A stretch of DNA of 20,716 nucleotides, from positions 1-20,716 of the forward strand of contig JAOTWK010000020.1 of assembly GCA_029862935.1 (NCBI GenBank), read 5' to 3'. Below the pieces are notes generated by a model. The model was not told the DNA's origin, searched no databases, and saw nothing but the letters and a program-made list of their open reading frames with translations. Positions 13,966 to 20,314 of the stretch are shown in pieces. Source of the stretch: Gemmatimonadota bacterium. GTDB lineage: Bacteria > Gemmatimonadota > Gemmatimonadetes > Gemmatimonadales > GWC2-71-9. A program made the position numbers and the translations under genes. Position 1 is the stretch's first letter; each line of letters opens with the position of its first letter.

Positions 13966-15684
13966 GTGCCTGCGAAGAAGTCAGCGAAGCGGCTTTCAAA
14001 GTCGGTGGCCTCGCGCACCACAAAGACGACCAAGCAAGTCAAAACAGCGTCAACAATGGCCTCGCATGCTCGAGGCGTCGAGCTGCTCCACGACCCGCGC
14101 CTCAACAAGGGAACGGCGTTTACCGAGACCGAGCGTGACGTGCTCGGTCTGCGTGGCCTGTTACCGCCACACGTGCATACCATGGAAGAGCAGCAGGCAC
14201 GTGTGCTGGAAAACTTCAAGGCCAAGCCGGATGCGTTGGAGAAATACATCTTCTTGACGGCCCTGCAGGACCGGAACGAGACGTTGTTCTACCGCACGGT
14301 GATCGACAACATCTACGATATGACGCCGATCATCTACACGCCGACCGTCGGGGAGGCATGTGCCAAGTACGGGCACATCTTTCGGCGGCCCCGCGGTCTC
14401 TACATCACCGCGCACGACAAGGGTCGTGTCGCGGACGTGCTGCGCAACTGGCCGTCCCGCGACGTCGCGATCGTCGTCGTCACCGACGGCGAACGCATCT
14501 TGGGTCTGGGGGACCTCGGGGCTGATGGGATGGGAATTCCCATCGGCAAGCTCTCGCTCTACACTGCCTGTGCCGGCGTCCATCCCGACCTTGCGCTTCC
14601 AGTGACGCTCGACGTCGGGACCAACAACGAAGAGCTCTTGCGGGATCCGCTGTACATCGGCCTCAAGCACCGGCGCTTGCGTGGCACAGACTACGATGCC
14701 CTGGTGGAAGAGTTCGTGGAAGCGGTGCAGAAGGTGTTTCCGGGAACGCTGATTCAGTTCGAAGACTTTGCCACACTCAACGCATTCCGACTCCTCGCAC
14801 GCTACCGCAATCGAATCTGCTCCTTCAACGACGACATTCAGGGTACTGCGGCGGTCACACTTGCCGGACTACTTGGGGCCATTCGGATCACCGGTCAGGC
14901 GATCACAGACCAACGTTTGCTCTTTTTGGGCGCCGGAGAGGCCGGGATCGGCATCGCCGATCTCATCACCTCGGCCATGGTCAAAGAGGGTCTTTCGCCG
15001 GCCAAGGCTAAGGACCGCGTGTGGTTCGTGGATTCCAAAGGCCTCGTGGTGGACTCCCGCACCGACCTTGCAGAGCACAAACGCCCGTACGCACGGAAAC
15101 ACGCTTTTCTCAAGAGTCTCGAGGAAGCGCTCACGGCGGCGAAGCCAACGGCCATCATCGGGGTCTCGGGCCGACCCCAGTCGTTCACCGAGCCGGTCGT
15201 CCGCAAGATGGCATCCCTCAACGAGCGACCGATCGTATTCGCGCTCTCCAACCCGACCTCGAAGGCCGAGTGTACGGCCGAGCAGGCGTATCGGTGGACC
15301 GACGGCCGTAGCATCTACGCGAGTGGGAGTCCGTTCGAGCCAGTCGAGATGAACGGCAAGCGGCACGTCCCGACACAGGGGAACAACGCGTACATCTTTC
15401 CGGGATTGGGCCTGGGCGCGATTCTGAGCGGTGCCAAGCACGTCACGGATGAGATGTTCTACACGGCCGCGCAGGCGGTTGCCAACATGACAACGGAGAG
15501 CATGCTGGCAGAAGGCTCGATTCTGCCCTCGCTCACCCAGATACGGCGCGTGTCGGCCACCATTGCCACCGCAGTGGCGAAGTACGCGTGGCAGGAGAAA
15601 CTGGCCACCAAGAAGCGACCGCGGAACATCGAGGCGTACGTCCGCGCCAACATGTACGATCCACGGTACGAGAGTTACGTGTAG
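13966..15684 (+). CDS. maeA: NAD(P)-dependent malic enzyme (large, SfcA/MaeA type)
   Basis: 572 aa from GTG 13966, with the very strong Shine-Dalgarno GAGGAGGGG seven bases upstream. An internal ATG (residue 31) has none. The first ~30 residues are a Lys/Thr/Ser-rich tail not found in most homologues. The enzyme oxidises malate to pyruvate and CO2. Motifs: RGVELLHDPRLNKGTAF, YTPTVGEAC (catalytic Tyr124), VVTDGERILGLGDLGADGMGI, GKLSLY (catalytic Lys195), metal ligands QFEDFA (Glu265, Asp266) and FNDDIQGTAAV (Asp289), the dinucleotide fold GAGEAG (322-327), and SNPTSKAEC, ASGSPF, QGNNAYIFPGLGLG. The length and motifs match the eukaryote-like/E. coli MaeA class, not the short MaeB class. It follows the oxaloacetate-decarboxylase pump, so both routes from C4 acids to pyruvate sit side by side. 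Cofactor choice (NAD or NADP) is not decided by the sequence. Confidence 0.95.
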   Translation: MPAKKSAKRLSKSVASRTTKTTKQVKTASTMASHARGVELLHDPRLNKGTAFTETERDVLGLRGLLPPHVHTMEEQQARVLENFKAKPDALEKYIFLTALQDRNETLFYRTVIDNIYDMTPIIYTPTVGEACAKYGHIFRRPRGLYITAHDKGRVADVLRNWPSRDVAIVVVTDGERILGLGDLGADGMGIPIGKLSLYTACAGVHPDLALPVTLDVGTNNEELLRDPLYIGLKHRRLRGTDYDALVEEFVEAVQKVFPGTLIQFEDFATLNAFRLLARYRNRICSFNDDIQGTAAVTLAGLLGAIRITGQAITDQRLLFLGAGEAGIGIADLITSAMVKEGLSPAKAKDRVWFVDSKGLVVDSRTDLAEHKRPYARKHAFLKSLEEALTAAKPTAIIGVSGRPQSFTEPVVRKMASLNERPIVFALSNPTSKAECTAEQAYRWTDGRSIYASGSPFEPVEMNGKRHVPTQGNNAYIFPGLGLGAILSGAKHVTDEMFYTAAQAVANMTTESMLAEGSILPSLTQIRRVSATIATAVAKYAWQEKLATKKRPRNIEAYVRANMYDPRYESYV

Positions 15685-15691
15685 TCGGGTC

Positions 15692-15761
15692 TCAGCTCTC
15701 AGATACCAGCCGTCGCCCTTCGGCTGTGACGTGTCACGGCTCACGGCGCACGGCGCCCCGC
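15692..15761. repeat. Heptamer tandem repeat array between convergent maeA and dodecin genes
   Basis: Ten 7-nt blocks read in register from 15692, clearest at the end: TCACGGC, TCACGGC, GCACGGC (15734-15754). The array also contains the hairpin CAGCCG/CGGCTG (15707-15712 with 15721-15726) and the palindrome GTGACGTGTCAC. It fills the whole space between the two stop codons and may act as a bidirectional terminator, though there is no T-run. Confidence 0.65.
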
Positions 15762-15971
15762 TCAGTCATCGAGCGTAAAGCCGATACGCAGCATTACCTG
15801 CCAGTGCGCCAGCGATCCGTCCTCGATATGCCCGCGAATTTGCGTTACCTCGAGCCAACGCATGTTGCGCACCGTGCTCTTGGCCTTGGCCAACGCGTTC
15901 GAGACGGCCGTTTCGATACTCTCGGGGGACGTGCCGACGACCTCGGTCAGCTTGTAGACGTGGTCGGTCAT
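15762..15971 (-). CDS. Dodecin flavin-storage protein
   Basis: 69 aa, preceded on the minus strand by an excellent AGGAGGT. Dodecins assemble as hollow dodecamers that bind flavins (FMN, lumichrome) and sometimes CoA, buffering them against light and redox damage. The family pattern is clear along the whole length: VYKLTEVVGTSPESIETAV, then ALAKAKSTVRNMRWLEVTQIRGHIEDG, then WQVMLRIGF. Trp39 in MRWLEV is the flavin-stacking Trp. Cytoplasmic. It converges with malic enzyme and diverges from the potassium channel gene. Confidence 0.95.
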   Translation of the reverse strand: MTDHVYKLTEVVGTSPESIETAVSNALAKAKSTVRNMRWLEVTQIRGHIEDGSLAHWQVMLRIGFTLDD

Positions 15972-16153
15972 GAACGGTACCTCCTACGTGCGAGAAGACA
16001 GACGCTGGATTGCATCCGGGTGCCCGATGCGGGCCGCAAGTCCGCTCACCAGCGAGCACCCCGGACTCGCTTGCCCGGCCGAGCAGAGGTCGGCATGTTA
16101 CCGCTCCGACACGTGGATGTCGAGAGCGTCTACGGCATGGGAGGCCGCTCATC

Positions 16154-17194
16154 ATGAGACGAAGATCGGCCAGAACGCGGCAGTTGCGGATGCGGCGGAA
16201 GCTCCTCCGAGTCGCGGTCGCGTTTGTCGCAGTCGTCGCAGCCGGAACGGCGGGGTACCTGCTCATCGAGGGATGGTCGCTCCTCGAATCGCTCTACATG
16301 ACCGTCATAACGCTCTCCACAGTCGGCTTCAAGGAAGTGCGACCGCTTTCGCCCCCAGGCCAGCTGTTCACCGCCGGGCTCATTGTCGCCGGAGTTGGGG
16401 CGGTGACCTATCTCTTTGCAGCCATCAGTCAATACATCGTGAGTGGCGAGCTCACGGGCTCCATCCGGAAGGCGCGTATGCAGCAACACATCGACGAGCT
16501 AAACGATCACTTCATCGTGTGCGGCTACGGCCGCGTGGGGCGGCAGGTGGTCCTGGACCTACTCGAGGAGCAGAGACCCTGCGTGGTGGTCGAACAGGGA
16601 GAGGAGCTGGTGAAGGACGTGCCGCGCGGCGCCTATGCGGTTGTCGGTGACGCGTCGGACGACGAGGTGCTGGAATGGGCGGGAATCGAGCGTGCGTCGG
16701 GCCTGGTAGCCGCGACCGGCGACGACGCCACCAATCTATTCATCACCCTGACGGCGCGAACGCTGAACCCCGCTCTCACCATCGTCGCCCGAGCAAATCA
16801 AACCTCAACGGAACCCAAGCTCCGTCGAGCCGGCGCTTCCCACATCATTGCCCCGCACACCATCAGCGGCCATCGTACTGCCCGACAACTGCTCTATCCG
16901 CAGATCATCGATTTTCTCGACGTCGTGATGCACTCGGGCAATCTGGAGCTGGTGTTGGAGGAATGCCGGGTGCAACCTGACAGTCACATGCATCGCAAGA
17001 CCGTGGCGGAGGCCGAAGTACGCAGACGCACCGGGGCCAACGTGCTCGCCGTGAGACGGCACGATCAGGGTACCATACTGACCAACCTCCCTTCCGAAAT
17101 GCGCTTTGAGCCGGGCGATGTCCTCATTGCCCTCGGTACACACGAGCAATTGCGCACGCTCGCTGGCCTTGCAGGTGAGACGGTGACCCGCTAA
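16154..17194 (+). CDS. Two-TM potassium channel with RCK (TrkA-N and TrkA-C) domains
   Basis: 346 aa from ATG 16154, with GGGAGG nine bases upstream; the frame is open further back but the extension is not channel-like. A basic N-terminus is followed by TM1 (about 17-38), a pore helix and filter LSTVGFKE (filter 56-61), and TM2 (about 70-96). The RCK N-lobe follows, with Rossmann motif FIVCGYGRVGRQV (120-132), an acid at the end of beta-2 (VVVEQ), GDAS (165-168) and AATGDDATNL. The C-lobe TrkA_C ends the protein (about 265-340; LPSEMRFEPGDVLIALG). The layout matches MthK-like channels, where ligand binding to a cytoplasmic RCK ring gates K+ flow in the inner membrane. The filter TVGFKE is a known variant of TVGYGD. 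The ligand (Ca2+, nucleotide or NAD(H)) is not determinable. Confidence 0.92.
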   Translation: MRRRSARTRQLRMRRKLLRVAVAFVAVVAAGTAGYLLIEGWSLLESLYMTVITLSTVGFKEVRPLSPPGQLFTAGLIVAGVGAVTYLFAAISQYIVSGELTGSIRKARMQQHIDELNDHFIVCGYGRVGRQVVLDLLEEQRPCVVVEQGEELVKDVPRGAYAVVGDASDDEVLEWAGIERASGLVAATGDDATNLFITLTARTLNPALTIVARANQTSTEPKLRRAGASHIIAPHTISGHRTARQLLYPQIIDFLDVVMHSGNLELVLEECRVQPDSHMHRKTVAEAEVRRRTGANVLAVRRHDQGTILTNLPSEMRFEPGDVLIALGTHEQLRTLAGLAGETVTR

Positions 17195-17202
17195 AAGACA
17201 AA

Positions 17203-17232
17203 CGCGGCCGGGTGTGCCTCCACCCGACCGCG
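17203..17232 (-). terminator. Intrinsic terminator between convergent channel and cytochrome genes
   Basis: A 12-position stem, CGCGGCCGGGTG (17203-17214) with CACCCGACCGCG (17221-17232), has one C-A mismatch and a 6-nt loop. Read on the minus strand it is followed by TTTGTCTTTTA, so it is best suited to end the cytochrome P460 transcript. The hairpin can also stop the plus-strand channel transcript. Confidence 0.75.
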
Positions 17233-17254
17233 CCCATACGAATCCGCCGTTTCG

Positions 17255-17776
17255 CTACTGACTCAGAGAGCCCGTGAACAGATAGTCGTTGTCCGCCCGC
17301 TGGGTATGACAACCCTGGCATCCGCCGACCCGACCCTGCGCCTCGACGGTTCCATCCGCCAGTCGTTTCACGAAGAACCAGTCGCCGAAGGCCGCGTTGT
17401 ACCCAGCCACCTTGTACATGATCGTCACGGCGGCGAGCATGCTGTCGGGCATGTAGTTCTCCTTCACGACGATCGCACCCGCGGGCATCGTGCCGGCCTT
17501 GCTCGTCAGCGCGTCGAGCGCACCATCGTTCACATACGTCGTGAGCAGCATTCCGTGCGGCTGGGTGCCGGTGTACAACTCGCTCTTGCCAGGCCAGAGC
17601 GGCCAGTTCGCCGAGTAGTCCGCGGCCTTGAGGTGCGCCCATAACGAAGCGGCCGTCGTGTCCGGCATCGTGGCCCGCATGGAAGGTGTGCCTTCGGCCT
17701 GCTCTTGTTCGGCCGGCGTACATGCTGCCATTGCCAACACGGCCGCTGCCAGCACCATCCCGGTGAATCGCCTCAT
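17255..17776 (-). CDS. Cytochrome P460-family lipoprotein (c-type haem)
   Basis: 173 aa from the ATG at 17776, which has GGAG six bases upstream; in-frame ATGs at 17788 and 17824 lack this. The signal peptide ends VLAMAAC, with Cys19 the predicted lipid-bearing residue. An acidic linker leads into the P460 domain: LWPGKSELYTGTQPHGMLLTTYVNDGA (60-86), GTMPAGAIVVKENY (95-108; this Lys region is where the P460 Lys-haem crosslink lies), MYKVAGYNAAFGDWFFVKR, and the haem site CQGCH (Cys153, Cys156, His157). Characterised P460s oxidise hydroxylamine or bind NO; many relatives, including this membrane-anchored form, have no proven substrate. It follows the M28 peptidase gene on the same strand after 51 nt and is probably cotranscribed. 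Confidence 0.85.
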   Translation of the reverse strand: MRRFTGMVLAAAVLAMAACTPAEQEQAEGTPSMRATMPDTTAASLWAHLKAADYSANWPLWPGKSELYTGTQPHGMLLTTYVNDGALDALTSKAGTMPAGAIVVKENYMPDSMLAAVTIMYKVAGYNAAFGDWFFVKRLADGTVEAQGRVGGCQGCHTQRADNDYLFTGSLSQ

Positions 17777-17827
17777 CTTCTTCTCCATTCGGTTCGTCAA
17801 AGAGATCTCTTCCAATGTTGCCATTCG

Positions 17828-19225
17828 TTATCGATCGCGCCGCGGCAACGGTTGAGGGAGATCGGCTACAACATAGGCCATGACGGCCATCGCTGCCACA
17901 CACCGCGCCATGTCGGCCGGATCCAGCTTGTCGATCGTGTCGGCATCCGTGTGGTGGTACCAGAAGTACTTCGATCCGTCAACCGAGAGTCCCATGCCGG
18001 GAACCCCTGCCCGCATGAGCGGCCCGATGTCGGCCCCGCCACCACGCGGCGCTATGGTACCAGCGTCGATGCGCTCCAAAAGGTTCCCGATCTCGGACAC
18101 GATGGCATAGGCCGCAGCCGATCCGCCAAATCCGAACCCTCGTGGGCGGAACACGCCAGCGTCCGACTCGATCGCGAGGACATGGCGATCCAGCTCGGCC
18201 TGATGGGCATCACGATAGCCGCGCGCGCCCCGCAGCCCGTTTTCCTCGTTGGTCCAAAGCACGACCCGCAGCGTCCGACGTGGCCTCAATCCAAGCCGCT
18301 GAATCAGCCGCACCGCCTCCCATGCCGCCACACTCCCACCGCCATCGTCCATCGCCCCCTGCCCCACGTCCCACGAATCGATATGACCGCCCAGTACGAC
18401 TACCTCGTCGGGGTACTCGGTACCACGGAGCTCCGCCACCACGTTGCGGGACTCGACGTCGGGCAGCGTGCGCGCGCTCAGCGTGAGCCGCACCTCGACC
18501 CGCTCGCCGCGGTCCACCATCCGCTGCAACATCTCCGCGTCTTCCACCGTGAGGGCGGCATACGGAATGCGCGGCACGCCCTCGGCGTAGCTCATGGCAC
18601 CCGTGTGCGGGGTCTGCAACGAGTGCGGCGTGACCGACCGCAGGAGGGCTGCCACCGCTCCGACTCGGGCCGCCGCAATGGCTCCGCCCCCACGGTAGCG
18701 CACCGTCTGGCCGTAGGTAGTGAACGGCACATTGAAGAGCACGATCTTTCCCCCAGCCTCTGCAGCACGCGATTCCAGCTCTTCGTAGCTGCCGACCACC
18801 ATCACCTCTGCCGTGATACCGTCACGCGGCGTCCCCACACTGCCACCGAGACTCAGCATGGGAAGTGCTCGACGCCGCGGCGCGATCAGCTCGGCCGATT
18901 CCTCACCCCGCACCCATTGGGGAACCATCACCGGCTCTCCGTGCACGTTCTCCAGCCCATCGCGCTCCATCTCAGCCAGAATCCAATCCAGCGCTCGCTC
19001 GAGGTTGGCGGTGCCGCTGAACCGGGGCCCGAATCGGTCCACAAGCTCTGCGAGCCGCTCGTAGGCCGAGCTATCCGAGACTGCGGCACTGATGATCCGG
19101 TTCGCAACCGGCTCGTACTGCTGGACGAGATCTTGGGCGGCAAGCGACGGGAGTGGTCTAACGCAGAACAACAACCCAGTGACAGCGCTCCGCCAAAGCA
19201 ACGATGCGACGGTGTAACGATTCAC
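17828..19225 (-). CDS. Secreted M28 metallopeptidase, carboxypeptidase Q-like
   Basis: 465 aa from GTG 19225, with AGGAAG five bases upstream. The signal peptide runs to ~residue 30 (…SLAAQ). Residues ~95-250 hold a protease-associated-like insertion. The co-catalytic zinc centre of M28 is complete: GGHIDSWD (His281), AMDDGGG (Asp293), TNEENG (Glu327 as catalytic base, Glu328 as ligand), ESDAG (Asp355) and YHHTDADTID (His424 or His425). Domain order and length match plasma glutamate carboxypeptidase/CPQ, which cleaves dipeptides and short peptides from one end. It probably acts in the periplasm or outside the cell on peptides, consistent with the S9-like and GGT-family enzymes elsewhere in the window. 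The P460 gene lies just downstream. Confidence 0.92.
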   Translation of the reverse strand: MNRYTVASLLWRSAVTGLLFCVRPLPSLAAQDLVQQYEPVANRIISAAVSDSSAYERLAELVDRFGPRFSGTANLERALDWILAEMERDGLENVHGEPVMVPQWVRGEESAELIAPRRRALPMLSLGGSVGTPRDGITAEVMVVGSYEELESRAAEAGGKIVLFNVPFTTYGQTVRYRGGGAIAAARVGAVAALLRSVTPHSLQTPHTGAMSYAEGVPRIPYAALTVEDAEMLQRMVDRGERVEVRLTLSARTLPDVESRNVVAELRGTEYPDEVVVLGGHIDSWDVGQGAMDDGGGSVAAWEAVRLIQRLGLRPRRTLRVVLWTNEENGLRGARGYRDAHQAELDRHVLAIESDAGVFRPRGFGFGGSAAAYAIVSEIGNLLERIDAGTIAPRGGGADIGPLMRAGVPGMGLSVDGSKYFWYHHTDADTIDKLDPADMARCVAAMAVMAYVVADLPQPLPRRDR

Positions 19226-19264
19226 GGTGTTCTTCCTGAAGAGGGATGACGCTGACGAATGTAA

Positions 19265-19331
19265 CCGGTCGTTCCACTAGCCGTGCCCCGACTCGGGATG
19301 GCAAGGGAGACTTCCAGACGACAACGACCGG
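19265..19331. repeat. Perfect 9-bp inverted repeat upstream of the M28 gene
   Basis: CCGGTCGTT (19265-19273) and AACGACCGG (19323-19331) are exact reverse complements 49 nt apart, in the 175-nt gap between the YbaK-like gene's stop and the M28 start. A separate short hairpin, CGGCGC/GCGCCG with loop GTCT, lies at about 19352-19367 and may help end the YbaK transcript. The large separation makes an operator pair or a looped mRNA only a possibility. Confidence 0.3.
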
Positions 19332-19400
19332 CCGCCGTGGGACTGGAACAGCGGCGCGTCTGCGCCGGTTGTCGCGACCTTCTCTGATAGATCGAGTCGC

Positions 19401-19868
19401 TCAGCTCCCGGCTGCGAACGCAAACACCTTGGGCTTCACGAGCCGTTCGAAATCCTTGTACGGCAGCATGATCAGTTCGGTGTGCGTGCAGGCGTTGAAG
19501 GCGATCTCGTCGTCTTCGGCCAGGTGACGGTCCGCAAACACTTGCATCCCATAAATGTTGCCGAACGGAGGCATGGCCCCGACTTCACATTCGGGAAACT
19601 TGTCCCGGAAGTCCTGCTCGCTGGCCAGCTCGACCGTGGCACCAGCGAGTCCCTCCTTGAGCCGCGCGAAATCGACTTGCAGCGGTGCCGGCAACACGGC
19701 CATCGCCAGCTTCCCGTCTACTTTGACCACGACCGTTTTCGCGAGCTCTTTGCCCGGCACATGCGCGGACGCCGCCGTCTTCTGGGACGTGTACGCGGGC
19801 GAATGCCGAACGGTTTCGTAGACTACCTTGTGTTCATCCAGGAACTTCTTGAGCATGTTGAGCGGCAT
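19401..19868 (-). CDS. YbaK/ProX-type aminoacyl-tRNA deacylase
   Basis: 155 aa from ATG 19868, preceded by GGAAGGGGG; the frame is open to 19976 but that extension is not family-like. The family hydrolyses mischarged tRNAs (for example Cys- or Ala-tRNA-Pro) in trans. Seen: FLDEHKVVYETVRHSPAYTSQ at the start, AKTVVVKVDGK (conserved Lys44), MAVLPAPLQVDFARLKEGL, the substrate-loop motif VGAMPPFG (96-103), and FNACTHTELIMLPYKDFERLVKP. Length is normal for a freestanding editing domain. The exact tRNA and amino acid cannot be read from the sequence. Its 5' side faces a 446-nt gap that holds a separate plus-strand transcription signal. Confidence 0.88.
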   Translation of the reverse strand: MPLNMLKKFLDEHKVVYETVRHSPAYTSQKTAASAHVPGKELAKTVVVKVDGKLAMAVLPAPLQVDFARLKEGLAGATVELASEQDFRDKFPECEVGAMPPFGNIYGMQVFADRHLAEDDEIAFNACTHTELIMLPYKDFERLVKPKVFAFAAGS

Positions 19869-20003
19869 GGTGTCCCCCTTCCCTGAGCCAATGTAATCCT
19901 GCGCTGTGAACACCGTGTCTGGCAAGCGGAAGAGCTTCATGCCTGCTTCACAGTCGTTTAAAGGCGTGAGGCACATTGTTTGTCCCGGCAGGGGTATGTC
20001 GCC

Positions 20004-20276
20004 CCCAGGCCCACCTCGACATGGCGCGCCGAGGTGCTGGGCGAGATAGGTGTTGCGCGACGCACCTTGACTCGAAGCGCTCGCATTGGCGAACCATGCG
20101 GCCGCGGCCGAGCCGTGTGGGAATGGAAACCGGAGCTTCCCATCGCCCTACCGCGAACCCGAAAGAGGCACCGGCGGCGAGGGAAAGAAGAACGGCGGGA
20201 GTAATCCCCCGTCCCCGGCTAACCGATGTGCGGGGCGCCCGATCAAATAGCGGATACGGGCGCCCCAGTTTTTTTT
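20004..20276 (+). ncRNA. Candidate structured non-coding RNA ending at an intrinsic terminator
   Basis: The 446-nt gap 19869-20314 holds no credible gene, yet on the plus strand it has several hairpins. The first pairs CCCAG+CACCTCG (20004-20018, with bulge GCC) with CGAGGTGCTGGG (20030-20041). The second is TGGGAA/TTCCCA (20118-20123 with 20137-20142). The third is ACGG(C)GGG/CCCCCGT (20192-20212, loop AGTAAT). The region ends at the strong terminator at 20232-20276. No plus-strand gene lies upstream within 2.8 kb, so the terminator implies its own transcript. Known RNAs (tmRNA, RNase P RNA, SRP RNA, common riboswitches) are not recognisable by their conserved motifs. The 5' end and promoter are not defined. 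Bases 20277-20314 are a short spacer. Confidence 0.4.
20232..20276 (+). terminator. Strong Rho-independent terminator on the plus strand
   Basis: A perfect 10-bp GC stem, GGGGCGCCCG (20232-20241) with CGGGCGCCCC (20257-20266), has a 15-nt loop and is followed by AG and eight T's (20269-20276). There is no matching T-run on the minus strand, so it works in the plus direction only, although both flanking genes are on the minus strand. Confidence 0.88.
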
Positions 20277-20314
20277 GTGTTGTGCGATGAAGGTCGCGAG
20301 GGCTCAGCTTCGGC

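Noticed and set aside
17705..19249. Plus-strand open frame of 514 codons opposite the M28 peptidase
   Set aside because: It mirrors the codon positions of the clear M28 gene, is His/Arg/Pro-rich and shows no motifs.
20140..20230. Resemblance of this stretch (GGCTAACC near the end) to the c-di-AMP ydaO riboswitch
   Set aside because: Only a few bases agree, the diagnostic GGGGTGAATC block is missing, and there is no downstream gene on that strand for it to control.
19976..20290. Plus-strand open frame of 104 codons in the 19869-20314 gap
   Set aside because: It reads through the strong terminator stem and T-run, is Arg-rich without pattern, and has no ribosome-binding site.
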